Positions 24,999 to 33,830 are shown, counted from the stretch's first letter. The stretch is DNA of 64,000 nt from Fluviicola sp. (GCA_002734065.2 NVXU02000039.1:113195-177194), one strand, 5' to 3'. Made by a program: numbers and translations. Notes: a model not told the origin generated them from the letters alone.

Positions 24999-25337
24999 AT
25001 GAGTGAAATTATAGACCAAGAATCACAGTCCAGTAAAAAAAGTTATCGATTGTTGTATCGAATTGTGACATCGATTGGTTTTATTTATATCATTTACTGT
25101 TTTTCGAGGTACTATTTCATAAAAGAGAATTTAGACTCTCCACTACTTCCCGCATACACAACTGGACTCATATTTGGGCAGCAAGCCTTACAAGGTTTCA
25201 TAGCTTCCATAGGGTTGTTTATAGGTCAGTTATTTCATTGGAATAAAAAGAATATTGTGGCAATAATCATAATATTATTTGGGTTAATTCTCGCGAAATA
25301 CATCCACCTTATTTTGTTTCTTTTAGCAGGGGAATGA
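24999..25337 (+). CDS. Small multi-pass membrane protein, hypothetical
   Basis: 112 residues with three predicted membrane helices (about 22-42, 55-82 and 85-110; the last with IVAIIIILFGLILAKYIHLILFLLA split across its turn). The N-terminal 20 residues are polar and cytoplasmic (SEIIDQESQSSKKS). No conserved motif recognised. It stands alone between the S9 peptidase and the acyl-CoA dehydrogenase; its stop is 130 bp before the dehydrogenase start. Confidence 0.65.
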   Translation: MSEIIDQESQSSKKSYRLLYRIVTSIGFIYIIYCFSRYYFIKENLDSPLLPAYTTGLIFGQQALQGFIASIGLFIGQLFHWNKKNIVAIIIILFGLILAKYIHLILFLLAGE

Positions 25338-25401
25338 ATAAGAACCGACAAGCGCATCTAAAAGCACAGTGTTTCTAAAAGAAAAAAAATATTTTTTTCT
25401 T

Positions 25402-25438
25402 TTATGCATGCATAGTATCTAATATTTTTCGTATCTTG
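25402..25438 (+). promoter_or_regulatory. Putative MarR operator (site 2) and promoter
   Basis: TTATGCATGCATAG (25402-25415) matches the marR-upstream palindrome TTATGC-NN-GCATAA in 11 of the 12 arm bases. A TATCTTG box (25432-25438) lies 16 bp downstream and 30 bp before the ATG of the acyl-CoA dehydrogenase. The operator would cover the -33 region. Confidence 0.55.
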
Positions 25439-25468
25439 CGAGCAGATTCATAATTATTATTATTCACA

Positions 25469-27259
25469 ATGTCAGAAAACACAATTAAACCCATTAAAGG
25501 AGGCGAATTTATCATCAGAGATACCGCTCCATCCGATATTTTTATTCCAGAAAGCTGGACAGAAGAACAAAAAATGATTGGCGACATGTGCCTTGATTTT
25601 ATAACTGCTGAAATTCTCCCAAATCTAGATAGAATTGACAGCATGGAAGAAGGTTTAATGCCTTCCTTGATAGAAAAAGCAGGCGAATTAGGCTTAGTCG
25701 GAATGTCTGTCCCTGAAGAATATGGAGGAATGGGAGTTGATTTCAAAACCGCACTTTTAACCACCGAAAAATTAGCCCACGGCTTCTCATTTTCTGTTGC
25801 GTATAGTGCACACACAGGAATCGGAACTTTGCCATTGCTTTATTATGGAACAGCGGAGCAAAAGAAAAAATACATCCCTAGATTGGCTTCTGGAGAATGG
25901 AAAGCAGCTTATTGCCTAACAGAACCAGGATCCGGATCCGACGCAAACTCAGGAAAAACAAAAGCCGTTCTTACTGAAGACGGCAAACATTATCTCGTTA
26001 ACGGACAGAAAATGTGGATTACCAACGCTGGTTTTGCTAACTTTTTTACCGTTTTTGCTAAAATTGATGACGATAAAAAATTATCTGCCTTTTTAATAGA
26101 AGCAGATAGTGAAGGAATTACATTGAACCCTGAAGAGAAGAAAATGGGAATCAAAGGCTCTTCCACACGACAAGTTTTCTTTAACAATGTAAAAGTACCT
26201 GTTGAAAATTTACTTTCTGAAAGAGAAAATGGCTTTAAAATTGCCTTGAACATCTTAAATATTGGCAGAATTAAACTGGGCGCTGCCGTTATGGGAGCTT
26301 CCAAAGCTGCAATTGCTGATTCTGTTAAATATGCTAACGAAAGAGAACAGTTCGGAAGACCAATTTCTAAATATGGCGCAATTCGTTACAAAATAGCCGA
26401 ACAAGCGATACAAACATTTGCGGTCGAGTCTGCGATTTACAGAGCGGGGCAAAATATAGATGATGCCATTGCAGGCTACATTGCAGATGGAATGGACAAA
26501 GAACAAGCTACCTTAAAAGGAATCGAATTATTCGCCCCAGAATGTGCAATCTTGAAAGTTGCCGGTTCAGAGGTATTAGATTACGTTATAGATGAAGCAG
26601 TGCAAATTTTTGGAGGAATGGGCTATTCGGCAGAATCATCTGTTGAAAGAGGCTACCGTGATGCAAGAATCAACCGAATCTTTGAAGGAACTAATGAAAT
26701 CAACCGATTATTAGTGGTAGATATGGTTCTTAGCAGAGCCATGAAAGGAGAATTAGATTTAATGGGACCTGCGATGGAGGTTGCCAATGAGTTAATGAGT
26801 ATTCCTGATTTTGCAGAAAAACCAACTTCTGTTTTGGGCAATGAAGAATTGTACCTGAAAGGATTCAAAAAAACAATCTTAATGATTGCAGGTTCTGCAG
26901 TACAAAAATTGATGCAAACGATGTCTAAAGAGCAAGAAATATTGATGAACATTGCTGATATTTCTATTTGGACTTACTTGGCGGAATCTTCACTGTTGCG
27001 TGTTCAACAAATGATAGCAATGAAGGGAGAAGAAAATTGCCAAGAGCAAATTGCGATGGTGAAAACCTATTTCTATGACGTTGCAGACAAAATTAACAAA
27101 GCTGGGAAAGATGCTCTGAATTCTTTCACAGAAGGCGATGAATTGAGAATGATGTTGATGGGCTTAAAACGTTTCACGAAGACAGAAGCTTTCAACCCAA
27201 AAGAGGCACGACAATTAATTGCCGTGAAATTAATTGATAAGAATGATTATTGTTATTGA
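25469..27259 (+). CDS. Acyl-CoA dehydrogenase, VLCAD-like with C-terminal extension
   Basis: 596 residues. ACAD N-terminal and middle domains show the FAD-binding YCLTEPGSGSDA and WITNAGFANFFTVFAK; the C-terminal helical domain has the catalytic Glu in RINRIFEGTNEINR (about residue 410). About 170 further residues follow, as in very-long-chain dehydrogenases and FadE-like enzymes of the 60-kDa class. It introduces the trans-2 double bond in acyl-CoA, the first step of beta-oxidation. Its upstream palindrome links it to the MarR regulator of the fad operon 7 kb away. Confidence 0.95.
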   Translation: MSENTIKPIKGGEFIIRDTAPSDIFIPESWTEEQKMIGDMCLDFITAEILPNLDRIDSMEEGLMPSLIEKAGELGLVGMSVPEEYGGMGVDFKTALLTTEKLAHGFSFSVAYSAHTGIGTLPLLYYGTAEQKKKYIPRLASGEWKAAYCLTEPGSGSDANSGKTKAVLTEDGKHYLVNGQKMWITNAGFANFFTVFAKIDDDKKLSAFLIEADSEGITLNPEEKKMGIKGSSTRQVFFNNVKVPVENLLSERENGFKIALNILNIGRIKLGAAVMGASKAAIADSVKYANEREQFGRPISKYGAIRYKIAEQAIQTFAVESAIYRAGQNIDDAIAGYIADGMDKEQATLKGIELFAPECAILKVAGSEVLDYVIDEAVQIFGGMGYSAESSVERGYRDARINRIFEGTNEINRLLVVDMVLSRAMKGELDLMGPAMEVANELMSIPDFAEKPTSVLGNEELYLKGFKKTILMIAGSAVQKLMQTMSKEQEILMNIADISIWTYLAESSLLRVQQMIAMKGEENCQEQIAMVKTYFYDVADKINKAGKDALNSFTEGDELRMMLMGLKRFTKTEAFNPKEARQLIAVKLIDKNDYCY

Positions 27260-27281
27260 ACATTCGCTTAAATTATATTCT

Positions 27282-27313
27282 AAAAGGCTGTGAGTTTTAC
27301 AGCCTTTTTTTTT
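27282..27313 (+). terminator. Rho-independent terminator of acyl-CoA dehydrogenase
   Basis: AAAAGGCTGT pairs with ACAGCCTTTT around the loop GAGTTTT, followed by T residues. A TAACTTTG box (27313-27320) directly after it may be the -7 of the next gene. Confidence 0.9.
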
Positions 27314-27339
27314 AACTTTGCACCCAATCAATTTATTAC

Positions 27340-27648
27340 ATGAAAATGAAAAAAATAATTTACCCTATTGCACTAGTTGCTTTTGCTCTAGTTTCTTGTA
27401 AAAAAGACTACACGTGTAGTTGTACAGAAACTTCAATATCAACTTCACCAAGTAACGGTTCAACATCGTCTACTTCTTCTTCAAAGACAACTTTTAAGGA
27501 TGTTAAGAAAAGTTTTATGTCAAACAAAGCAGAATGTTTCTCTACAACCTCTTCTTACACTTATGAAACAACTGTTTTCTCTGGAGGAGTTCCAACAACA
27601 GAAACAGTTAAAGTTACCAATACTAATGATTGTTCAATCGAAAAATAA
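27340..27648 (+). CDS. Small cysteine-rich lipoprotein A
   Basis: 102 residues: lipoprotein signal MKMKKIIYPIALVAFALVSC (Cys20), then a cluster SCKKDYTCSCTETSIS, a Ser/Thr-rich stretch, the pair DVKKSFMSNKAECF, and a terminal NDCSIEK. Mature cysteines besides the lipid-bearing one number four. The pattern is repeated in the next gene 7 bp downstream, so this is one member of a tandem duplicate. No family recognised; surface- or periplasm-exposed by its lipobox. Confidence 0.78.
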   Translation: MKMKKIIYPIALVAFALVSCKKDYTCSCTETSISTSPSNGSTSSTSSSKTTFKDVKKSFMSNKAECFSTTSSYTYETTVFSGGVPTTETVKVTNTNDCSIEK

Positions 27649-27655
27649 ACCAATT

Positions 27656-27910
27656 ATGAAAAAAATATTAATCGCATCGTTAGCTGTTATAGCATTAGCT
27701 TCTTGTAAAAAGAATTACTTATGTGAATGTACCCAAACTTACACCAATACCTCAGGGACTTCTATTTCTACAAGCTCAACTGAAATAAAAGATGTAAAGA
27801 AAAAATACGTTGAATCTAGTTATGACTGTGTGTCATCCGAATCAACATCAATAAATTCTTCAGGGGATGTGTCAACAAGCAACATTGATTGCAGTATAAC
27901 TAAGAAATAG
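27656..27910 (+). CDS. Small cysteine-rich lipoprotein B
   Basis: 84 residues from ATG 27656; a longer frame opens upstream at 27500, but it overlaps gene A out of frame and lacks coding character. Signal MKKILIASLAVIALASC with Cys17, then CKKNYLCECTQTYT, EIKDVKKKYVESSYDCVS and NIDCSITKK. Order and spacing of the cysteine motifs equal those of the preceding gene (SCKKxYxCxCT, DVKK, xC, DCSI), so the two are tandem paralogues, probably in one transcript ended by the hairpin at 27929. Confidence 0.78.
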   Translation: MKKILIASLAVIALASCKKNYLCECTQTYTNTSGTSISTSSTEIKDVKKKYVESSYDCVSSESTSINSSGDVSTSNIDCSITKK

Positions 27911-27928
27911 GTATAAGACAATATATTG

Positions 27929-27960
27929 AAAAAGGGAGCAATTAATACTCCCTTTTTTTT
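27929..27960 (+). terminator. Rho-independent terminator
   Basis: AAAAAGGGAG pairs with CTCCCTTTTT around CAATTAATA, followed by more T residues, 18 bp after the lipoprotein B stop. Confidence 0.9.
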
Positions 27961-27971
27961 TATGCCTTAAA

Positions 27972-28013
27972 TCTAATGTTAAAAATAATTGATTGATTAT
28001 TTTTAACATTAGA
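27972..28013. repeat. 18-bp perfect inverted repeat between convergent genes
   Basis: Arms 27972-27989 and 27996-28013 are perfectly complementary with a 6-nt loop. It lies between the terminator of the lipoprotein pair and the stop of the minus-strand DUF4920 gene, and may end transcription from that gene. Confidence 0.8.
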
Positions 28014-28017
28014 CTCA

Positions 28018-28518
28018 CTATTTCTTCAACGTAATTCCATCAGCTTCAAAACCAACTTCGAACTTAGGTTCTGTGATTGCCGCAATTTCTTCTTCACTTT
28101 TTCCAGCGTCTTCCGCAAAATGTTGCAATAAATCAACAGGGATAGTATCCATATGAGCAAATCCATGAATGTAAGCTCCTGATCCAATTTCTGTTTCTGG
28201 AGGAATCGTGAAATGGTCCTTGAAACGAACCATGAACGTTTCCCCATTCCCTTTGTCAATGTTTACCCAGCAACCTGCTTTAGAACAAACTTCATTTAGC
28301 TCTGCATCAATTGTAAATTCATTCTCTTCATTATTTGCGTAAAAAGTCTTTAACATCTTCTTTACAGAAATAGCGTCATCTATGTTTACTTCAAATTCGC
28401 CATAGCTCTCGCCTAATTCAACTGTCTCAATAACTTCTTCAACTGCCTCCGCTGGAGATTCAGAAGAACAAGAAGCTGCCATCAATGCAACTCCGGTAAT
28501 AATTCCTAATACTTTCAT
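28018..28518 (-). CDS. DUF4920-type lipoprotein
   Basis: 166 residues: lipoprotein signal (MKVLGIITGVALMAASCSSE; Cys17), an acidic tether (EAVEEVIETVE), and a compact domain with CSKAGCWVNIDKGNGETFMV and KDHFTIPPETEIG, the pattern of the DUF4920 family found in Bacteroidetes. The CxxxxCW element could bind a metal or form a disulfide, but this is unproven. It is flanked on both sides by hairpins, so it forms its own transcript. Function unknown. Confidence 0.8.
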   Translation of the reverse strand: MKVLGIITGVALMAASCSSESPAEAVEEVIETVELGESYGEFEVNIDDAISVKKMLKTFYANNEENEFTIDAELNEVCSKAGCWVNIDKGNGETFMVRFKDHFTIPPETEIGSGAYIHGFAHMDTIPVDLLQHFAEDAGKSEEEIAAITEPKFEVGFEADGITLKK

Positions 28519-28583
28519 TTTTGTTTCGATTATGTTTTTGCAAATATCGTTAGAACTAACAAATAATTCAACTATTAAAACAA

Positions 28584-28616
28584 AAAAAGCCGCTTCTATA
28601 CAAGAAGCGGCTTTTT
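28584..28616 (-). terminator. Strong terminator hairpin
   Basis: Perfect 14-bp arms (AAAAAGCCGCTTCT / AGAAGCGGCTTTTT) with a 5-nt loop. On the minus strand it follows the stop at 28630 by 13 bp. The A/T ends make it usable in both directions. Confidence 0.9.
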
Positions 28617-28629
28617 AAAATGTTTTTTT

Positions 28630-29004
28630 CTACTTCAAATAAGTCCTCATAAACTCATCCAATGTGATTGTGCTTTCATCAACTTTAAGCTCTCTAACTC
28701 CACAAGAGCTTAAAAAACGTCCCATGACCATTTCACCTTTCTCTGCTTCAGAGTTCATTGTAACAACTGCCTCTTGTGTTGAAGCATCAAATGCAATGGT
28801 AAAATACGAAACGTAATATTTTGATACTTTTTTCACGTACTCCTCTGTAACATGAGTTGGCAAAGTGTAGGTATATTCTCCTGAAACTTTGCTTTTTGCC
28901 AATTCAGCTTTTCCTTCTGTGATTGCTATTTTCTCAACGTCTTGAGAGAATCCAGTAACTGTTAACGTTAAAACAGCAATCAATGTAAACAATAATTTTT
29001 TCAT
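28630..29004 (-). CDS. Small exported protein, hypothetical
   Basis: 124 residues with a signal peptide (MKKLLFTLIAVLTLTVTGFSQ). The mature part starts DVEKIAITEGKAELAKSKVSGE and contains a single mature Cys (FLSSCGVREL), in a GRFLSSCGVRELKVDE segment near the C-terminus. Predicted mixed alpha/beta. I recognise no family. Its strong terminator and own upstream region make it a single-gene unit. Confidence 0.7.
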   Translation of the reverse strand: MKKLLFTLIAVLTLTVTGFSQDVEKIAITEGKAELAKSKVSGEYTYTLPTHVTEEYVKKVSKYYVSYFTIAFDASTQEAVVTMNSEAEKGEMVMGRFLSSCGVRELKVDESTITLDEFMRTYLK

Positions 29005-29099
29005 AATTTAAGTGTCTTTGTTTAATAATAACGAATAAAACTTCTAAAAAGTTGTCTCATTCTTTGGCTAAAATACAATTATTTTGCCAATTTTACTCC

Positions 29100-29711
29100 A
29101 TGAGCAAATTGTTGCCGTATTTTAAGAAGGGAAAAGTAGAGGCGGGCTGCGATGAAGCAGGTCGTGGATGCCTTGCTGGACCTGTTGTTGCGGCGGCTGT
29201 TATTCTCCCAAAAAACTTTAAAAATGACCTGCTCAATGATTCTAAAAAATTAACAGAAGCACAACGGAAAAAACTTCGCCCGATTATAGAAAAAGAAGCA
29301 ATTGCCTACGGCGTAGCATTTGTTGATGAGAAAGAAATTGACCAAATCAACATCCTCAACGCAAGTTTCACGGCAATGCACAGAGCAGTTGATCAATTGT
29401 CTAAAAGGCCTGAATTATTACTCATCGACGGCAATCGTTTCAACCCTTATCCTAAAATTGAGCATGAATGCATCATCAAAGGGGATGGAAAATATTTATC
29501 CATTGCTGCGGCATCTGTCTTGGCAAAAACCTACCGCGATGATTTCATGGAGAAGTTAGACGAAGAATTTCCAATGTACGATTGGAAGCAAAACAAAGGT
29601 TACCCAACCAAGAAACACCGCCGAGCGATTTTAGAACACGGTGATTGCAAATACCATCGTAAGACTTTTCGTTTGTTGCCAGAGAATCAATTGTCGCTTT
29701 TTGAGGACTGA
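29100..29711 (+). CDS. rnhB: Ribonuclease HII
   Basis: 203 residues from ATG 29100; a TTG at 29052 would add 16 residues absent from the family. The RNase HII core is present: [20 protein letters not shown] (catalytic Asp-Glu in DEAGRG), the segment DSKKL, a second catalytic Asp in LLIDGNRF, and the fourth acidic residue in AKTYRDDFM. It cleaves RNA in RNA-DNA hybrids and at single ribonucleotides in DNA. C-terminal [11 protein letters not shown] is also typical. It faces the convergent lipase gene with a gap of 11 bp. Confidence 0.96.
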   Translation: MSKLLPYFKKGKVEAGCDEAGRGCLAGPVVAAAVILPKNFKNDLLNDSKKLTEAQRKKLRPIIEKEAIAYGVAFVDEKEIDQINILNASFTAMHRAVDQLSKRPELLLIDGNRFNPYPKIEHECIIKGDGKYLSIAAASVLAKTYRDDFMEKLDEEFPMYDWKQNKGYPTKKHRRAILEHGDCKYHRKTFRLLPENQLSLFED

Positions 29712-29722
29712 TTCTACACGTT

Positions 29723-30916
29723 TTAAAGTCCAAATAATTTCGGTTCCACTACTTTGTATTTATTTGGGAAATAAACCTTTAGAATCGCGGTGTAATAATT
29801 ATACGGTTTGTGATTCTGACTCATCGAAGTTTTTTTATACACTGACTTATTCTCAAAGACGCCGTTTTTATCTCTTGGATTGTCCGCAAGGAATACATCA
29901 TCCTCCAAAATAGTTGAATCTTTTAGTTCCAAAGGATATTCTGGCGGGGGAAGTTTAATAACATTCCCTATCGTTGCATAATTCATCTCTTTTTTAGTGT
30001 CAGGCATGGTGATTTCTCCTAATTCGCTCTCAATTTGCTTTTCTACTGACTCACTAAATTTTTCAACAGTTGCTTGTAATTTTTTTTGAAAAAGAAGCGT
30101 TAATCCTTCTTGGATCATCTTGTTTTGACTAAATTCTTCGTTATCAGAGAACATTGCCATGATATGGCTTTTCCAATAGGTAGAATCATTGTAAGAAAGT
30201 GGCATTTTAGGAACCATATCCTCTGGATTGATAATAGAATAACTCATTTTCGATGCACAGAATGCCTTGTTGTATTCTTCAACAAACTCTATATTTCCAA
30301 CCATAGGATGCGCAAAAGCATAGACCTTAAAACGATTTTTTTTGTCTAATTTTCTTTTTGAGAGGTGAGAAAAATAGGCGTTCGTTAAGAGAGCAAGAGC
30401 TCCTCCTTGGCTATGTCCCGTGATTATTATATCATAAACTCCATGGTCATTCAAATGTCGAACTTGTTGCATGATTTCTTTTTGCAAATACGCCAAAGCC
30501 AATGTGTACCCGCTATGCACGCCTGCCGCTGTGTCTGAAGCGAATTTATAGTCGAAGGTATTACCTTTTGTTTTTATGGTTCCTTTTGCCGGAATTATTG
30601 TAGAGCTCATGTTCTCTAACCAACTTGATTTTTTCTCTGTAGAACCTCTAAAGTTAATTACTCCAACATTTCCCTTTCGATAAATTTGAAATACATTATC
30701 CATACCAATAACAGGAGAAGTGAATAGTTTTTTATAGCCTTTTGGTAGAATTTCTTCATCACTGTCATACAAATCAATGTAAGTGAAACTGTTGCATAGT
30801 TGTATCATGTCTAACGCCTCTTGGGAGTTAAATCCCGGTTGCAAATCAGATGAAGATTGAGAAAAAGCGATATTGAGTGACAGAATAAAGGTCAATATAA
30901 TTAGGGAGAATTTCAT
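29723..30916 (-). CDS. Class 3 lipase-like exported hydrolase
   Basis: 397 residues with signal peptide (MKFSLIILTFILSLNIAFSQ). The lipase_3 fold shows the FRGSTEKKSSWLENMS strand-turn after VGVINFRG, and the nucleophile Ser169 in GHSQGGALALL. The Asp is likely in NPEDMVPKMP (about 233), the His near KSHIM is a candidate. It would hydrolyse ester bonds of lipids in the periplasm or outside. The last 120 residues (charged helix EKFSESVEKQIESELGE, then a PPPEYPLELKD segment) have no family match I recognise. Confidence 0.85.
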   Translation of the reverse strand: MKFSLIILTFILSLNIAFSQSSSDLQPGFNSQEALDMIQLCNSFTYIDLYDSDEEILPKGYKKLFTSPVIGMDNVFQIYRKGNVGVINFRGSTEKKSSWLENMSSTIIPAKGTIKTKGNTFDYKFASDTAAGVHSGYTLALAYLQKEIMQQVRHLNDHGVYDIIITGHSQGGALALLTNAYFSHLSKRKLDKKNRFKVYAFAHPMVGNIEFVEEYNKAFCASKMSYSIINPEDMVPKMPLSYNDSTYWKSHIMAMFSDNEEFSQNKMIQEGLTLLFQKKLQATVEKFSESVEKQIESELGEITMPDTKKEMNYATIGNVIKLPPPEYPLELKDSTILEDDVFLADNPRDKNGVFENKSVYKKTSMSQNHKPYNYYTAILKVYFPNKYKVVEPKLFGL

Positions 30917-30984
30917 ACAGTTTGTTTTTTTGGTTTTGGAGATATTATTAAAACGGATTTTTTTGTAATTAATTGTTTACAAGA

Positions 30985-31160
30985 AGTTTGCCATTGACGG
31001 TTGGCGAGTAGTTAGCTTTTGTCCATTGGTTTTTAGCTTGACCTCTTGTACAACTTACAATCTATTTTTTTCTTTCTCAATAAACAAAAAAATGAAAAGT
31101 GTTGTTTTTCCACAAGGTAAGCCAAAAGCTAACTGCTAAAAGCCAATCGCTAATGGCCAA
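30985..31160. repeat. Long imperfect inverted repeat, GTTAGCTTTTG words
   Basis: Words GGTTGGCGAGTAGTTAGC (from about 30998) are answered in reverse complement by GCTAACTGCTAAAAGCC and GGCCAACCGC (31108-31165). No gene lies here. The element stands directly before the MazG-like gene stop. Confidence 0.5.
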
Positions 31161-31164
31161 CCGC

Positions 31165-31491
31165 TCACTTCAATTTCTCATTATCCAAATGCCTGGTCGC
31201 ATCGCGCTTCGTTTTCTTTTCAAAATTCTTTGCAATTGCATCTTCTAAATTGATGCCTGTTTGATTTGCCAAGCAAGTTAAAACGAATAAAACATCCGCT
31301 AATTCTTCTCCAAGGTCTTTGCCTTTGTCACTTTCTTTCTCGGATTGTTCACCATAACGACGCGCCATTATTCTTGCTACCTCGCCCACTTCTTCCATAA
31401 GCATTGCGGTATTGGTCAATTCATCGAAGTAACGAACGCCGTATTCTTTGATCCATTCGTCAGTTTTTTGTTGGAGTTGTGTGATTGTCAT
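31165..31491 (-). CDS. MazG-like nucleotide pyrophosphohydrolase
   Basis: 108 residues of the MazG/all-alpha NTP pyrophosphatase fold: metal-binding acidic residues in MEEVGEVARIMARRYGE (E-x-x-E) and LGEELADVLFVLTCLAN (E-x-x-D). It would hydrolyse (d)NTP to NMP and pyrophosphate as a housecleaning enzyme. Size fits the single-domain MazG-like (dCTPase) class. ATG 31491 gives MTITQLQQKTDEWIKEYG, the usual N-terminus. A large hairpin lies upstream. Confidence 0.9.
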   Translation of the reverse strand: MTITQLQQKTDEWIKEYGVRYFDELTNTAMLMEEVGEVARIMARRYGEQSEKESDKGKDLGEELADVLFVLTCLANQTGINLEDAIAKNFEKKTKRDATRHLDNEKLK

Positions 31492-31534
31492 TTTAAAAAG
31501 AAGTTAAGAATATTAGAAGGCAGAAGTTAAGAAT

Positions 31535-31583
31535 AATTTGGAGATTGTAGTCTTCGAGAGCCTCAGACTACAATCTCCAAATT
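31535..31583. repeat. 19-bp perfect hairpin, GGAGATTG family
   Basis: Arms 31535-31553 and 31565-31583 are perfectly complementary with an 11-nt loop. The same GGAGATTG word builds the larger hairpin at 53420-53513. It lies between divergent genes, so it cannot be a simple terminator for both. Confidence 0.85.
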
Positions 31584-31628
31584 AAAAAGTTTCAATCTCC
31601 AAATCACAATTATTCCTATATTTACTTC

Positions 31629-33830
31629 ATGAGATTATTACTCTTGCTGTATTTCATTTTTACTACTGCTGCGGTTTTTGGACAGGAAAAAGGAGTCATT
31701 ACTCTTACAGATGAGAATATTGGCACTTCTTTTACGCAGCAAATTCTAATTCTTGAGGACAAAAGTCGTTCTATAGAGATTGATGACATAGTTGCAAAGA
31801 AAAATAGTGCGTTTTATCAATTGGATAAGGACAACCCTTCGGTGAAATTTGCAACTTCGAGGTTTTGGGTAAAATTCTCCGTAAAAAATGAGTCAGATGT
31901 ACGAGAACTTATTTTGGAGACTGCTCGACCGATAACAGACAAGGTTTTTCTCTATCAAATTGAGGATGGAAAAGTGATACAAGAATTCGTAAACGGTGAT
32001 GATTTTAATTACTACAAAAAAGACATTCTGCACCGCAAAAATTTGTTCCCCCTTGAATTAAAAAAGGGAAAACAGCAAGAATTCATCCTCGAAATATCGA
32101 GTGGTGGTGAGGGAATTAACATCCCTTTGAGGATTCATTCTGCGAAAGAATTTTACCAGCAAGATTACAAAGACCAATTCCGCAACGGTTTTTATTACGG
32201 AGTAATGTGCCTCATTATTGTCATTTACTTCTTCTTTTTCTTACTACTGAAGGACAGAACCTTCTTGTTTTACATCCTCTATGTTCTCTTTCAAGCCTTG
32301 TTGCAATTTTCACTGGATGGATACGCACACCAACATTTTTTTATCAATAATGCCTATTGGGTCAATCGATTTCCGCCTTTTGCCGGAGCAATGGCAATTA
32401 TTTTCATGTTGGTCTATGTGAATCATTACCTCAGCATAAAAAACAACTACAAACGATTTCACACGACTTATAAAGTAGCGGGTATTTTGATGATTCTTTC
32501 CATCATTTTCTTGTTTTCTCCAGGGAAAATGCACGCGATCTCCTACCCATTAATTAATGCCTTCAGTTTGCTCAGTATTTTACTTTCTGTCATCAGTATT
32601 TTCTATTTACGCTCGAAAAAAGTCAAAGTGGACAACTATTTCACTCTTGCCTTTGTGATTCTTATTTCTGGCGCAGTGATTTTCATTTTGGGCAACTTTG
32701 GCGTGATTAAGAATTCTACACTTTCGCTCAATTCATTAAAAATAAGTTCTGTTTTGGAGGTTGTAATTTTGAGTATTTCGATGTCGTATAAGTACAGAGA
32801 GTTGCAAAAAGACAAAGAAGAAGCGCAAGCAATCGTCTTGAAGAACTTGCAAGAACGCAATGCTTTTATGGATGCGCAGAATGTTAAATTAGAACAGCAA
32901 GTCGTAGAAAGAACGGCAGAAATTAATTTACAAAAAGAGGAATTGGCAGTTATCAACGACGAAGTTTTTAGCAGTATAAAATATGCAAAACGCATTCAAG
33001 AAGCCATTCTTCCGTCCGATGAACAAGTCAAAAAATTATTGCCCGATTCTTTCATTCTCAACAAGCCCAAAGATGTTGTGAGCGGTGATTTTTATTTTGT
33101 GGAGAAAACGACTTCTCAAGAAGGACAAGAATGCGTTCTTTTTGCAGCAGTCGATTGCACAGGTCACGGAGTTCCTGGCGCATTTATGAGCATCGTGGGA
33201 AGCAACCTTTTATCGCAAGCAGTTTTGGAGAAAAACATCCATTCTCCAGCAAAAATACTCGACTTCTTAAATGAAGGTGTCAACGCAACTTTAAAACAAA
33301 ACTTGGATAACAGCACCGTCCGTGATGGAATGGATATGGCACTTTGCGCGCTTAGCAAAGATTTCAAGCACCTTGTTTTTTCTGGAGCAAAGAACCCAAT
33401 TTACATCATTAGAGCTTCTGCAAAAGATGCTAAAGGTCTTACAGAAAAACAATCACTCGATGGTCTTTCGGTTTATGAAATCAAGGGCGATAAACATCCA
33501 ATTGGCAAGCACGCCGATGATACTTTGGAAGCATTTTCAGAACACGTTGTTGACCTTCAAAAAGGAGATCTCATTTATATCTTTTCGGATGGTTATGCCG
33601 ACCAATTTGGCGGAGAACGAAATAAGAAGTTCAATTATAGACGATTTAGAGAATTGCTGATGAAAATTTCTCCTTTAGAAATGACGGAGCAAAGTGCTAT
33701 TTTGGAAGAAGAATTTGAAAAATGGAGAGGGATGCACCTCGACATACTTCGACAGGCTCAGCAGAGTCAGCTCGGCAACCAACAAGAGCAAGTGGATGAT
33801 GTTTTGGTTATTGGAGTTAGGGTGACGTAG
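31629..33830 (+). CDS. 7TM-DISM receptor with SpoIIE/PP2C-type phosphatase output
   Basis: 733 residues: signal peptide (MRLLLLLYFIFTTAAVFGQ), periplasmic 7TMR-DISM extracellular domain (about 30-165, RFWVKFSVKNESD and LFPLELKKGKQQEFILEI), seven membrane helices (about 183-390), a coiled coil (about 395-445) and a SpoIIE-like phosphatase domain (about 455-733) with SGDFYFVEK, AAVDCTGHGVPGAFMSIVG and SDGYADQFGG holding metal-binding Asp residues. It should sense an external ligand and dephosphorylate an anti-sigma-antagonist or similar protein. Partners are not nearby. A TGAGCCTGTCGAAGT-type dispersed word (reverse orientation) lies in the 3' coding part at about 33747-33762, encoding a tail of Gln-rich sequence. 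Confidence 0.92.
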   Translation: MRLLLLLYFIFTTAAVFGQEKGVITLTDENIGTSFTQQILILEDKSRSIEIDDIVAKKNSAFYQLDKDNPSVKFATSRFWVKFSVKNESDVRELILETARPITDKVFLYQIEDGKVIQEFVNGDDFNYYKKDILHRKNLFPLELKKGKQQEFILEISSGGEGINIPLRIHSAKEFYQQDYKDQFRNGFYYGVMCLIIVIYFFFFLLLKDRTFLFYILYVLFQALLQFSLDGYAHQHFFINNAYWVNRFPPFAGAMAIIFMLVYVNHYLSIKNNYKRFHTTYKVAGILMILSIIFLFSPGKMHAISYPLINAFSLLSILLSVISIFYLRSKKVKVDNYFTLAFVILISGAVIFILGNFGVIKNSTLSLNSLKISSVLEVVILSISMSYKYRELQKDKEEAQAIVLKNLQERNAFMDAQNVKLEQQVVERTAEINLQKEELAVINDEVFSSIKYAKRIQEAILPSDEQVKKLLPDSFILNKPKDVVSGDFYFVEKTTSQEGQECVLFAAVDCTGHGVPGAFMSIVGSNLLSQAVLEKNIHSPAKILDFLNEGVNATLKQNLDNSTVRDGMDMALCALSKDFKHLVFSGAKNPIYIIRASAKDAKGLTEKQSLDGLSVYEIKGDKHPIGKHADDTLEAFSEHVVDLQKGDLIYIFSDGYADQFGGERNKKFNYRRFRELLMKISPLEMTEQSAILEEEFEKWRGMHLDILRQAQQSQLGNQQEQVDDVLVIGVRVT

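Noticed and set aside
27500..27655. Upstream extension of lipoprotein B
   Set aside because: It overlaps lipoprotein A out of frame; the lipoprotein signal begins at 27656.
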